NCBI RefSeq assembly: GCF_000482465.1
Contig: NZ_KI519431.1
Location: 7,107-42,234 of the forward strand
Direction: 5' to 3'
Origin: Runella limosa DSM 17973
Lineage (GTDB): Bacteria > Bacteroidota > Bacteroidia > Cytophagales > Spirosomataceae
DNA: 35,128 nucleotides
The notes under the pieces were generated by a model. That model was not told the origin of the DNA, ran no database searches, and was given only the letters and a program-made list of their open reading frames with translations. The translations under genes were made by a program, and so were the position numbers. Shown in pieces: positions 17,690-26,413 of the stretch (position 1 is the first letter of the stretch; every line of letters begins with the position of its first letter).

Positions 17690-20600
17690 ATGAAAAAAAA
17701 TCTATTGTTTCTGATGCTTGGTATGCTGCTGAGTGTCGGGTTCGTCCACGCCCAAAACCGCACCGTAACGGGAAAAGTTACTGCTAGTGCAGACGGCAGT
17801 CCACTGCCTGGGGTCAATGTCCTTCTAAAAGGTTCCAATACAGGTAGCTCGACCAACGCCGAAGGAGCCTACCAAATTCAAGTCCCTAACGGCGCTACCC
17901 TCGTTTTTAGCTTTATTGGTTATGCCAACAAAGAAGTAGTGGTAGGGAGCCAAACAACCATCAATGTATCGCTTTCGGACGATGTCAAACAACTCGGCGA
18001 AGTGGTCGTAACCGCCGTGGGGATTGAACGTAGCAACAAAACCTTGGGGTATTCGGTCGAACGCCTTTCGGCCGACAAGCTGGTTCAGAAATCAGAGCCC
18101 GACGTTATAAAAGCCATGCAGGGCAAAATCCCTGGGGTTAATATTAACAGTTCGGGCGGAACAGCGGGTAGTTCGTCGCGCATTACCATTCGCGGCGCTA
18201 ATTCGTTTTTTGGTTCTAACCAACCCCTTTTCGTCGTCGATGGGATTCCTTACAACAACGACCTCAACGAAAGTGGCAACTTCCGCGACAACGGGGCCTC
18301 GTTCTCAAGTCGTATCGCCGACCTTGACCCCAACAACATTGCCTCAATGACGGTGCTAAAAGGTGCCGCCGCCGCCGCTTTGTACGGAACGCGCGCCGCC
18401 AATGGGGTGATTGTCATCACCACCAAGTCGGGCACCAACAAATTATCCAAAAAAGGACTTGAGATTACGTACAATTCTTCGTTTTCGGCCGAAAAAATCG
18501 CCAGCTATCCCGACTTCCAAAACAAATACGGCTCAGGCTCTCAGCAGGTGTATGCCAATGCCAACGGAACATGGGGACCCGCTTTTGGATTAGGACGAAT
18601 TTACAACGCCGCAGGTGGTTGGACCAATACCACTGCTCCCGTTGACTCCATTCCTATCTGGGTGGGTTACAACACTTACGCGGCCAACTACCCCGCGATT
18701 GCAGCACAATACGGCCTTCGCCCCAACGGCAACGTAGCCTACCAAGCCTACCCCGACAACGTCAAGAATTTCTTTCGCACGGGCAATGTCTATGAAAACT
18801 CCATCAGCATCACGGGCGGAGGACCAAAAGCGAGCATTACTTCGGTGATTTCGCGCACCGACCAAAAAAGCTTTTTCCCTGGCTCGGCCTTTGAACGTAC
18901 CAACATCAGCATTGGCGGAAATACCACCCTTGAAAATGGCATCGTCGTAGGTGCTAACTTAGCCTACACCAATACCGTTCAGGATAGCCCACTGTTTGGG
19001 GGTGATGGGACTTCACCACTCGCGCGGATGTTTCAACAACCCCGTAACTGGCCCCTCGACAAGCTTCCTTACGAAGATCCGTTTGGAAACGGTGTGTTCT
19101 TTTTCCCATTTGGGCAAGCCGACAACCCTTTTTGGTCAATCAACAACAGTATTTATACCAGCAAGGTCAACCGCATTTCTATGAATGGAAGTCTTTTGTA
19201 TGACATCACCAACTGGATGAATATCAGCTACAAAGGCGGATATAATACGTACAACGACAACCGCTTTCAGCGGATTTCGGCAGGATCGCTTTCGGGTGCG
19301 CAAGGCATTGGAAGTATGCAGTTTGATGCCATTTCTTTTGGCGAACAAGACCACAATTTGCTCTTGAATTTCAAACACGATTTGACGCCCGACATTGATC
19401 TTCGTGCGGTAATAGGTGCCAACTACAACGAACGTAAGTTTGACCAAACGAGCGTCAATGGCCTTGGGATTGTCACGCGGGGTATTGACCTGATTACCAA
19501 CGTAAGCACCGTCACTCCCAACACAGGAAACACGGGCATGAGCAAGCGTCGTTTGTACGCGACTTTTGCGGATTTAACGTTGGGTTATAAAAACTACCTT
19601 TACCTTACTCTCACGGGGCGCAATGACAAGTCTTCGACATTACCCGCCAACAACCGCAGTTATTTCTATTATTCAGGAAGTGCTTCGTTTATTTTGACCG
19701 AAGCACTGGGTATCAAGTCGAACGTATTGAGCAACGCCAAACTTCGGGTAAGTTATGCCAAAGTTGGACGCGATGCCGATCCTTACCAAGTACTTAATAC
19801 CTTCCGTATCAACTTGGGTGAAAGCTCTGGCTTAGTAGGCTCAACTCGTTACAACGACTATCCATTCAATGGCCAATCGGGTGCTTCGGTAGCGGCTTCG
19901 GCTTTCGACCCGAACTTAAAACCTGAGTTTACCAAAGAAGTAGAAGTAGGAACCAACCTAGAGTTCTTTGGTGGACGCGCTTCGTTGGACTTGACGTATT
20001 ATAACCGTTTGAGTACCGACATCATCGCCCGCCGTTCGTTGCCTCAATCGTCGGGATATACCTCATTCGTGACCAACTTTGGTTCGATCCGTAACTCAGG
20101 AATTGAGGCAGGACTTACGTTGGTGCCTATTCAACTCGCCAATGGATTTAAGTGGGATATTTTCACCGCTTATACCCAAAACCGCAACATCGTCGAGACT
20201 CTAGCCGAGGGAGTGGAAGAAGTAACATTACGTAATATTTACACCAATCAGCCCATTCCTGTGGTGCGTCCTGGCGAATGGTTTGGGGTATTGCGTGGTA
20301 CGGCAGTTGCTCGGGACGAAAACGGTAACGCCCTTATTAATCCCAACACAGGTTTGACCATTCCTGATACCAAACAAAAAATCATTGGCAACCCTAACCC
20401 TAAATTTACCTTGGCCGTTAGCAACACTTTCCGTTTCAAAGGCTTTACCCTTAGCGGAGTGATTGACTATCGTCACGGCGGTGATTTGTATTCGTGGACC
20501 AACCAGTTCTTGTTAGGACGTGGGGTAACGCAAGACACCGAAAACCGTGAAATACCAAAAGTAGTAGCGGGGGTACTGGGCGATGCAAATACCCTCAAAC

Positions 20601-20980
20601 CATTGTTAGACGGCGATGGCAAACCCATTCCTAACAATATTCAAGTAATGGAAAACAACCTTTGGTTCCAATCGGCGGGTGGCTCGTTGGCCGTAAACGC
20701 TCCTAACGAATTTTCGGTTTGGGACGCCACAGTCGTTCGTTTGCGCGAGATTACTTTAGGTTATTCGTTGCCGAAAGGTTTGTTGGCAAAAACACCTTTT
20801 GGTTCGGCCAACATCACTTTGAGCGGTCGTAACCTTTGGTTTTTTGCGCCTAACTTCCCTAAACACTCCAACTTCGACCCTGAAGTAAACACCTTCGGAA
20901 ACAGCAATACCCAAGGAATCGACTTATTTGCCGCTCCTTCTGTTCGCCGTTATGGGGTCAACCTAAGTGTTACTTTCTAA
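17690..20980 (+). CDS. SusC/RagA-family TonB-dependent outer-membrane transporter
   Basis: The protein has 1096 residues. The ATG at 17690 (MKKNLLFLMLGMLL) gives a clean signal peptide ending VHA/QN; an in-frame upstream start at 17612 adds a non-signal extension. A carboxypeptidase-regulatory-like beta domain spans about 24-100 (TVTGKVTASADGSPLPGVNV). The TonB-box-like LGEVVVTAVG follows near 103, then the plug domain (NQPLFVVDGIPYNN; TVLKGAAAAALYGTRAANGV). The rest is the beta-barrel, ending in YGVNLSVTF with the terminal aromatic residue of outer-membrane barrels. It imports a ligand captured by the SusD partner encoded 19 bp downstream. The substrate is unknown; no glycoside hydrolase, peptidase or sulfatase gene is nearby. 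Confidence 0.96.
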   Translation: MKKNLLFLMLGMLLSVGFVHAQNRTVTGKVTASADGSPLPGVNVLLKGSNTGSSTNAEGAYQIQVPNGATLVFSFIGYANKEVVVGSQTTINVSLSDDVKQLGEVVVTAVGIERSNKTLGYSVERLSADKLVQKSEPDVIKAMQGKIPGVNINSSGGTAGSSSRITIRGANSFFGSNQPLFVVDGIPYNNDLNESGNFRDNGASFSSRIADLDPNNIASMTVLKGAAAAALYGTRAANGVIVITTKSGTNKLSKKGLEITYNSSFSAEKIASYPDFQNKYGSGSQQVYANANGTWGPAFGLGRIYNAAGGWTNTTAPVDSIPIWVGYNTYAANYPAIAAQYGLRPNGNVAYQAYPDNVKNFFRTGNVYENSISITGGGPKASITSVISRTDQKSFFPGSAFERTNISIGGNTTLENGIVVGANLAYTNTVQDSPLFGGDGTSPLARMFQQPRNWPLDKLPYEDPFGNGVFFFPFGQADNPFWSINNSIYTSKVNRISMNGSLLYDITNWMNISYKGGYNTYNDNRFQRISAGSLSGAQGIGSMQFDAISFGEQDHNLLLNFKHDLTPDIDLRAVIGANYNERKFDQTSVNGLGIVTRGIDLITNVSTVTPNTGNTGMSKRRLYATFADLTLGYKNYLYLTLTGRNDKSSTLPANNRSYFYYSGSASFILTEALGIKSNVLSNAKLRVSYAKVGRDADPYQVLNTFRINLGESSGLVGSTRYNDYPFNGQSGASVAASAFDPNLKPEFTKEVEVGTNLEFFGGRASLDLTYYNRLSTDIIARRSLPQSSGYTSFVTNFGSIRNSGIEAGLTLVPIQLANGFKWDIFTAYTQNRNIVETLAEGVEEVTLRNIYTNQPIPVVRPGEWFGVLRGTAVARDENGNALINPNTGLTIPDTKQKIIGNPNPKFTLAVSNTFRFKGFTLSGVIDYRHGGDLYSWTNQFLLGRGVTQDTENREIPKVVAGVLGDANTLKPLLDGDGKPIPNNIQVMENNLWFQSAGGSLAVNAPNEFSVWDATVVRLREITLGYSLPKGLLAKTPFGSANITLSGRNLWFFAPNFPKHSNFDPEVNTFGNSNTQGIDLFAAPSVRRYGVNLSVTF

Positions 20981-20999
20981 CAACAAAACTAAAAATACC

Positions 21000-22610
21000 A
21001 TGAATAGAATCTTAAAAAGTGTCACCCATATTACGCTCATTGCCTCCCTATTGCTACTCAATGCGTGTAACCTCGACATCAACAATGACCCTAATAACCC
21101 CTCGTCGGTCAATTCGAGTCAGCTCCTCACCAATGCCCAACTCGACATCGTCAACTCACTCGGGGCTGGGCCAACTGGCTTGGCCAATCCTGCGGGGGTT
21201 TTTGTACACCAAGTAACCCAACGCAGCAACAACGACCAGTACGCCATCACGGGGCAAGACTTCCCCGTGACCCAAGCGTGGGCCAACATGTACCGTGCCG
21301 TACAAAACCTAAATGTGCTCATTGAACAAGCCAATGCAAGCCAGCAATTTGCCTATACGGGCGTTGCCCAAATTACAAAAGCAATGGCGTTCAGCTACAT
21401 GGTGGATGTATGGGGTGAAATTCCTTTTACCGAGGCCAGTACTTCGGCCAAAGTTCCTTTTCCTAAATTTGACAAAGGACAAGACGTTTATCCTCAGCTT
21501 TTTGCGATGATTGACGAAGGGATTGCCAACCTCGCCAAATCATCGGCACTCAGCCCTAAAACCGACGATTTGATTTATGGAGGAAACCTAACGCGCTGGC
21601 GGCAATTTGCCAAAACCCTGAAACTCAAACTGTATAATCAAATCCGTTTGGTACAAAATGTAAGTACGCAGGTGAATGCCTTGATTGCAGAAGGAGATTT
21701 GATGACGTCGGCGGGAAGTTTTTCACTCAGCTACGGTACTTCAAGTGCCCCCGACAACCGTAACCCGATTTTCCGTGAAGATTACAACATCACCACTTCG
21801 GGCCGCGACAATTACATCAGTCCGTATTTTCACGAAATTTTGCTTGGAACTAGCACCCTCAATACCGTATTGGACGGCATTCGTGACCCGCGCATTCCTT
21901 ACTATTATTTTAACCAACTTTCGGCGGCGCGCCCCACGGCCCAAAACCCCGTTGAATATCGTAACGGAAACTTTGTGTCGATTTACTTTTCGTCGCAGGG
22001 GCCTAACCAAGGATTTGACCAATCTTCGTCAAACACCATCGTTGGGTTATATTACTGTGGCGGTCGCTACGACGACGGTAACGGTGTATCAGCAGCGGGC
22101 GTAAGTGGTGCTTCGGCCCGTGGCGATGGCCCTCAGCGCATTTTGCCGTATCATTCTTACTTGTTTACCCGTGCTGAATTAGCTCAAACAAACACTGGTA
22201 CAGGAAACGCCAAGCAGTTTTTTACGGATGCCATGAACGCTGCCTTTACTGAAGTCAATGCCGCCGCTTCGCGCGGAGGTGCTCCTGCTCTCTCGGCGGC
22301 GACCATCAAAGAGTACGTGGATGCTGTTTTGGCCAAATACGATGCTGCCGACGACAATGGTAAACTGGAATTGATTATGACCGAAAAATGGATTGCCAAC
22401 TTTGGCTTTGGGTTAGAATCCTACAACGACATTCGCCGTACAGGTTTTCCCAAAATTTATGACCCCAACACGGACAACATTGCCTTTACCAACCTTAACC
22501 GTGGTTACCCACAGTCGATGCCTTATCCCGTTCCTGGCGAGCTCCAATTGAACCCAAATGCTCCTGCGCAACGCGTCATTGCCACCGCAAAAGTCTTTTG
22601 GCAGAAGTGA
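21000..22610 (+). CDS. SusD/RagB-family nutrient-binding lipoprotein (SusD_2-like)
   Basis: The protein has 536 residues. The ATG at 21000 (MNRILKSVTHITL) gives a lipoprotein signal with lipobox LNAC and Cys23; an in-frame start at 20967 overlapping susC is rejected. The helical repeat pattern (SQLLTNAQLDIVNS, NMYRAVQNLNVLI, RWRQFAKTLKLKLYNQI) and the C-terminal region (MTEKWIANFGFGLESYNDIRRTGFPKI) fit the SusD_2-like subgroup. The lipid-anchored protein sits on the outer-membrane surface, forms the lid of the SusC barrel and binds the substrate. It is encoded directly downstream of susC in one operon. Confidence 0.94.
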   Translation: MNRILKSVTHITLIASLLLLNACNLDINNDPNNPSSVNSSQLLTNAQLDIVNSLGAGPTGLANPAGVFVHQVTQRSNNDQYAITGQDFPVTQAWANMYRAVQNLNVLIEQANASQQFAYTGVAQITKAMAFSYMVDVWGEIPFTEASTSAKVPFPKFDKGQDVYPQLFAMIDEGIANLAKSSALSPKTDDLIYGGNLTRWRQFAKTLKLKLYNQIRLVQNVSTQVNALIAEGDLMTSAGSFSLSYGTSSAPDNRNPIFREDYNITTSGRDNYISPYFHEILLGTSTLNTVLDGIRDPRIPYYYFNQLSAARPTAQNPVEYRNGNFVSIYFSSQGPNQGFDQSSSNTIVGLYYCGGRYDDGNGVSAAGVSGASARGDGPQRILPYHSYLFTRAELAQTNTGTGNAKQFFTDAMNAAFTEVNAAASRGGAPALSAATIKEYVDAVLAKYDAADDNGKLELIMTEKWIANFGFGLESYNDIRRTGFPKIYDPNTDNIAFTNLNRGYPQSMPYPVPGELQLNPNAPAQRVIATAKVFWQK

Positions 22611-22615
22611 TTTTA

Positions 22616-22740
22616 GTCGATGGTCGATAGTCCACAGTCAATAGATTTAATTTCAAAAACCTATACTATGGACCATCGACTGTGGACTTTCAAACACCAA
22701 CCGTAAACTATGGACTATAGACCATCGACGATGGACTACT
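22616..22740. repeat. Short intergenic repeats built on GACCATCGAC / GTCCACAGTC
   Basis: GTCGATGGTC (22616-22625) is inverted at GACCATCGAC (22671-22680), which recurs directly at 22720-22729. GTCCACAGTC (22630-22639) is inverted at GACTGTGGAC (22678-22687). ACTATGGAC-type words are interspersed. The cluster lies between the susD and third lipoprotein genes and could fold into alternative hairpins in the operon mRNA. It may be a genome-wide repetitive element. Confidence 0.6.
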
Positions 22741-22761
22741 AAAAACAAACAGAACATTTTT

Positions 22762-23313
22762 ATGAAAAAGACGACATATTTTCTTTCCCTCCTTGGTTTT
22801 TTCATGCTGGCACTGGCTGGCTGTGAGACCAAAAGTCCGTTTCCTGATATAGCGCACGGGGCTAGTTTTGTGGCTTGGCCCGATCCGCTTCCTGCGGCTG
22901 TAACGGCTGCCAACATCAATATCATTAATGTTTCGCTTGCCAATGTAGCCTCGGCCAACATGGCATTTACGACCCAAAGCGCCAACGCCGACGAGATTTC
23001 AAAAGTGGATGCCTACGTAAGTCACGTACGCGGCACGGTGGTAACGCCAACGGCTTCTACGGCGGCACCGCACGGCGTGATGGTCAAAACCCTGACGAGC
23101 CTCAATGGTAAAGAACAACTTTCGGTGTCGGAACTGCTTTCAAAAACGGGCGTAACCGCTGCTAATTTACGCGCCAACGACCGCCTTCGAGTTCGCTTTG
23201 TGGCAACCATGAAAGATGGTCGGGTATTTTCGTGGCAAAATTCGGGGCCAGGAATTAATGCCAATGCCTTGGGTACTAATTTTACGCCCCTTCTCGACGT
23301 GATTTTACAATAA
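22762..23313 (+). CDS. Small lipoprotein of the susCD operon
   Basis: The protein has 183 residues. It begins MKKTTYFLSLLGFFMLALAGC, a lipoprotein signal with lipobox LAGC and Cys21. The rest is beta-rich, with segments such as NIINVSLANVASANMAF and RLRVRFVATMKDGRVFSWQNSGP, but no domain was recognised with certainty. Its position as third gene after susC and susD, followed by a terminator, is typical of SusE/SusF-like accessory surface lipoproteins. That role is inferred from position and the lipobox only. Confidence 0.82.
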   Translation: MKKTTYFLSLLGFFMLALAGCETKSPFPDIAHGASFVAWPDPLPAAVTAANINIINVSLANVASANMAFTTQSANADEISKVDAYVSHVRGTVVTPTASTAAPHGVMVKTLTSLNGKEQLSVSELLSKTGVTAANLRANDRLRVRFVATMKDGRVFSWQNSGPGINANALGTNFTPLLDVILQ

Positions 23314-23333
23314 ACTACCTCCCAGTCGATTTC

Positions 23334-23368
23334 AAACGGGCAATAGGAAACTATTGTCCGTTTTTTTT
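23334..23368 (+). terminator. Terminator of the susCD operon
   Basis: AAACGGGCAATAG (23334-23346) pairs with CTATTGTCCGTTT (23351-23363) around a GAAA loop, with one G-T wobble. Eight T residues follow (23361-23368). It lies 21 bp after the third gene's stop. Confidence 0.88.
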
Positions 23369-23506
23369 ACCCCAAAAACTACTGTTAATCAATAGATTAC
23401 TTCTACAAAAATCCGTTTAATGCGTTTTTAATGTGCGCTTTGGAACAATTTTTCTCTTACAAATGTATATTACGTACAGACATTAAATGTATTAACATAT
23501 AAAATC

Positions 23507-24139
23507 ATGGATTTAATCGAAAGCTTACAGTGGCGTTATGCCACCAAAAAAATGTCGGGCAAACAAGTGCCCCAAGAGAAAATTGACTATATCTTAGAAG
23601 CCATCCGTTTGTCGCCGTCGTCATCAGGTTTGCAGCCATACGAGATTCTTGTCGTAACGAATGAAGAATTAAAAGAGAAAATTAAGCCCATCGCATTTGG
23701 TCAATCTCAAATCACGGATGCTTCACATTTGTTGATTTTTACTGCGTGGGACAACTATACCGAGGAGCGTATCAATGCCGTTTTTAAGCGTTCTAACGCC
23801 GAAAGAGGCCTTCCTGACAGCGCTACTGACGAGTACCGTAAGCGTTTGTTGGGCATGGTGCTCGCCAATACGCCTGAGCAAAACTTTGCCCACACGGCCA
23901 AACAATCTGCCATCGCCCTTGGCATTAGCCTCGTAGCTGCCGCTGACCAAGAAGTGGATGCCACTCCGATGGAAGGCTACAATGCCGCAGCATTGGATGA
24001 ATTGTTGGGATTGGCCGAAAAAGGATTAAAAAGTACAGCCATCGTAGCATTGGGTTACCGCGATGAAGACAACGACTGGTTGGCTAAACTGAAGAAAGTA
24101 AGAACTCCTAAGGAGCTATTATATACCCACCTAAATTAA
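23507..24139 (+). CDS. Nitroreductase-family NAD(P)H-dependent FMN oxidoreductase
   Basis: The protein has 210 residues, near the 217 of E. coli NfsB. Family features include the N-terminal LQWRYATKKMSG (FMN phosphate contact), LSPSSSGLQPYEILVV, the central AKQSAIALGISLVAAADQEVDATPMEG helix and loop, and the C-terminal IVALGYRDEDNDW followed by KVRTPKEL. These FMN enzymes reduce nitro compounds, quinones or other small substrates in the cytoplasm; the physiological substrate is not predictable. It is a single gene that converges with an AraC regulator, separated from it by a short hairpin. Confidence 0.9.
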   Translation: MDLIESLQWRYATKKMSGKQVPQEKIDYILEAIRLSPSSSGLQPYEILVVTNEELKEKIKPIAFGQSQITDASHLLIFTAWDNYTEERINAVFKRSNAERGLPDSATDEYRKRLLGMVLANTPEQNFAHTAKQSAIALGISLVAAADQEVDATPMEGYNAAALDELLGLAEKGLKSTAIVALGYRDEDNDWLAKLKKVRTPKELLYTHLN

Positions 24140-24157
24140 CAGCCCATTCACAAGTAG

Positions 24158-24197
24158 AATGCCACCACTGAAGATTCGTTCAGGGTGGTATTTTTAT
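24158..24197. terminator. Imperfect hairpin between convergent nitroreductase and AraC genes
   Basis: ATGCCACCACTGAA pairs with TTCAGGGTGGTAT apart from a small bulge, followed on the plus strand by TTTTTATTTT. This fits a terminator for the nitroreductase gene. Confidence 0.6.
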
Positions 24198-24198
24198 T

Positions 24199-25029
24199 TT
24201 AATCAAACGTTGTATAGATTTTCAATTGGTGACGGCTTTCTTCTTCCGACAACAACGTTGGGGTTGCATCGGCAAAATCCTTAAAATCGCGCACCAAATG
24301 CCTAAAATCGTGGTAGCCTGTGATGGCGACTACATCTAGCCAGTCTAGTTTGGGATTTTTTTCTTTTAATCGAAACGCCTTACTAAATCGAACAATTCGA
24401 GCAAATGTTTTGGGACTTAGCCCCATGGCTTCATAAAACTTCCGACGAAACTGACGAACACTCAAACAGGCCATATCGGCGAGCTGTTCCACCGAATGCT
24501 CTTGCGACGACTGAGCCATCCATCGAAGCGTCTTATCAAATGGCTGTTGTGAGATTTCTTGGCGCGCAAATTGACGAACCAAAAATGCTTCTACCAACGC
24601 AGCCATCAAATCATAATTCGTCGTAAGCGCCAACTGTTCATTAAGCTCTCGAATTTCAGTTGGCCAAATAAGCGAACTGTCTATCGAATAGTCAAACAGC
24701 TCCGTCATTGGAAGTTGCCCCAAAAGTGCGTGCAACCCACCTGGCCGAAACACCACCGCCACCGTCAAATGATTGGGATAAATTTCTAAATTAACCCTCG
24801 TTGCCTGCGGCCCCACCACAATACTAGCAGCTTTGTTTAGAATAGCCTCATGCTCCCCTCTCCTACTAATTACAGGGTCGCGGGCATAGAAATAAAGACA
24901 CTGGTCGGGACTTGCAGGAAAAGGCTTAAAAATACTTCCGCTGGCTCCTTCAACCTGTACGTGCATTACCGTGTACTCACGCACAAAGGGGCGTAAAGCA
25001 AGACAAGGTGTGTAAACGCGTAGAAACAT
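24199..25029 (-). CDS. AraC-family regulator with DUF6597-like N-terminus
   Basis: The protein has 276 residues. The C-terminal HTH (about 180-265) shows SVEQLADMACLSVRQFRRKF as the first HTH, then GLSPKTFARIVRFSKAF and ITGYHDFRHLVRDFKDF as the second. The N-terminal half (ALRPFVREYTVMH; VVFRPGGLHALLG) resembles the N-terminal domain of Bacteroidota AraC proteins usually annotated DUF6597. The ligand is unknown. It starts 15 bp after the cupin gene on the same strand, so the pair is probably one operon and the regulator may respond to the same signal. Confidence 0.9.
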   Translation of the reverse strand: MFLRVYTPCLALRPFVREYTVMHVQVEGASGSIFKPFPASPDQCLYFYARDPVISRRGEHEAILNKAASIVVGPQATRVNLEIYPNHLTVAVVFRPGGLHALLGQLPMTELFDYSIDSSLIWPTEIRELNEQLALTTNYDLMAALVEAFLVRQFARQEISQQPFDKTLRWMAQSSQEHSVEQLADMACLSVRQFRRKFYEAMGLSPKTFARIVRFSKAFRLKEKNPKLDWLDVVAITGYHDFRHLVRDFKDFADATPTLLSEEESRHQLKIYTTFD

Positions 25030-25044
25030 GGGAGAAGGGAGTTA

Positions 25045-25623
25045 TTACAAATGTACCTTATACTTTTGGATAATTTCGGGGAGTTTATCCCAAAAATAAA
25101 CAATGTCATGTTTTTGTTCTAGAGCCGCAAAATCTTCAGGCTTAGGACGCGTTCCTTTCGCCAATAACTGGCTCATTTCACGCAAGTAGTCTTCGTGTCC
25201 CCCTGGCATACTGATTTCAAGGCATTTGGCGGGCGTTTTACCTGCATTCCAAAACGTGTGCATTTTTCCTTTGGGCCTCAAATGAACATCCCCCGAATTG
25301 AGCGTAACTACTTCTCCCTCAACCCATACCTGTACCGTACCCTCCAAGACATAACACACTTCGTCGAATGTGCGGTGAAGATGGGGCGGAGCTCCCAACG
25401 TACCTACCGAAATGACTTCTTCGGCAAAAGCTAATTGGCCTCCCGTTTGATTTTTCTTTAGTTTAAAGTCAAGGGTAGAACCCCCTATTTTTAGGCGTTC
25501 ACCTTCGTCTTTCCGAACCAAAATAGCCTGGGTTGGCGTGTCGGATGCAGCACTAAATCTTGGAAATAAACCTGCGACAAACAAAGAGCGCAGCGTAAAT
25601 CGGCGAGAAAAAACAGGCGTCAT
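25045..25623 (-). CDS. Cupin-domain protein, possibly Tat-exported
   Basis: The protein has 192 residues from the ATG at 25623; an in-frame TTG at 25647 would add eight residues. Both cupin motifs are complete: motif 1 GAPPHLHRTFDEVCYVLEG, with two His and Glu as metal ligands, and motif 2 GDVHLRPKGKMHTFWN with the third His. The fold is a small beta-barrel, usually metal-binding. Near the N-terminus, SRRFTLRSLFVAGLFPRFSA resembles a twin-arginine signal but is imperfect. The start codon lies inside the 3' arm of a perfect 14-bp inverted repeat. The downstream AraC gene is probably co-transcribed. The substrate is unknown. Confidence 0.83.
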   Translation of the reverse strand: MTPVFSRRFTLRSLFVAGLFPRFSAASDTPTQAILVRKDEGERLKIGGSTLDFKLKKNQTGGQLAFAEEVISVGTLGAPPHLHRTFDEVCYVLEGTVQVWVEGEVVTLNSGDVHLRPKGKMHTFWNAGKTPAKCLEISMPGGHEDYLREMSQLLAKGTRPKPEDFAALEQKHDIVYFWDKLPEIIQKYKVHL

Positions 25624-25662
25624 TCTAGTAGTGGTTTGTTGACACAAAACTAGAATGACGCC
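25616..25662. promoter_or_regulatory. Perfect 14-bp inverted repeat over the cupin start codon
   Basis: GGCGTCATTCTAGT (25616-25629) and ACTAGAATGACGCC (25649-25662) pair perfectly with a 19-base spacer. In the cupin mRNA the AUG would lie in the stem. It may be an operator or a translation-controlling hairpin. Confidence 0.6.
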
Positions 25663-25678
25663 GCTGACAAAGTAGTGT

Positions 25679-25707
25679 AAAAAACGGACAACCTAAGGTT
25701 ATTCGTC
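25679..25707 (-). terminator. Terminator of the TrpF-like gene
   Basis: On the minus strand GGAC and AACC pair with GGTT and GTCC around TTA, with a four-base bulge, followed by G and six T residues. The stem includes the stop codon of the TrpF-like gene. Confidence 0.55.
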
Positions 25708-26316
25708 CTCTAATGCCTCCAGCACGTCCATCAATTCTCCAAAATCTTTAAACCCTGGACGAATTTCTTCGCTTCCTCGCAAAGCTACGCCCGTTATCGC
25801 CGTAGTTTCGGACAAGGAAGAAGCATTTTCGGGCGTAATTCCAAACCCAATTAGAATGGGGAAACGACTAGCAATCGTACCCAAAAACTCAGGCCAATCG
25901 CCGTCCAACGCACTTTCAGAAGAAGATTCTAACAAAAAGTAAGACGCATACTGCAAATTATTTTCCATAATTTCAACCACCGTATCCACGTCTTGGTCGG
26001 CTTCTACCCGTAAAATAATGGGTTTAATTGTCTCGGCTTTAAGCCACGGCAATACGCTTGCTTCACTAACCTGAACGGCATCGGGTTGATAGCTCGTTAT
26101 CTTTTCTAAAATAACTTCCGCGTCGGTCGAAGTGGTTTCAGCCACAATTTGCACCCCCGCAATCCACGAGCGTATTTCCTGAAATTTTTTGAGGTCAACA
26201 AAACTCTCCGAGGTTTCATCCACCGAAAAACCCAACATTTCCACCCCCATTCCTGCACAATAACGGGCATCGGAGAGGTTGGTTACATCACTTATTTTAA
26301 CAATTGTCTTTAGCAT
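25699..26316 (-). CDS. TrpF-like TIM-barrel protein lacking the catalytic residues
   Basis: The protein has 205 residues from the ATG at 26316 (MLKTIVKISDVTN), chosen because the family begins there; an in-frame start at 26373 adds a non-conserved stretch. The pattern KISDVTNLSDARYCAGMGVEMLGF corresponds to the KICGITN...GADALGF start of phosphoribosylanthranilate isomerase. The late strands LIGFGITPENAS and GVALRGSEEIRPGFKDF correspond to the phosphate-binding end. The catalytic Cys of KICG is Ser9, and the catalytic Asp of the LLLD strand appears as Glu130. The usual GGTGKTFDW loop is absent. No other trp gene is near. It is probably not a working tryptophan-pathway enzyme, though a new activity on a phosphosugar is possible. 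Confidence 0.75.
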   Translation of the reverse strand: MLKTIVKISDVTNLSDARYCAGMGVEMLGFSVDETSESFVDLKKFQEIRSWIAGVQIVAETTSTDAEVILEKITSYQPDAVQVSEASVLPWLKAETIKPIILRVEADQDVDTVVEIMENNLQYASYFLLESSSESALDGDWPEFLGTIASRFPILIGFGITPENASSLSETTAITGVALRGSEEIRPGFKDFGELMDVLEALEDE

Positions 26317-26357
26317 ATTCAGTCCAAAAATGATGGGCGAATATACAGCAAATAAGC

Positions 26358-26395
26358 CAAAACACCCCATCAAATTGCTTCGATGGGGTGTTTTG
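26358..26395. terminator. Terminator of protein B gene
   Basis: CAAAACACCCCATC (26358-26371) and GATGGGGTGTTTTG (26382-26395) pair perfectly around a ten-base loop. It lies 18 bp beyond the protein B stop codon, and A/T runs at the stem base could work in both directions. Confidence 0.8.
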
Positions 26396-26413
26396 TGTAA
26401 AAATCCACTCCTT

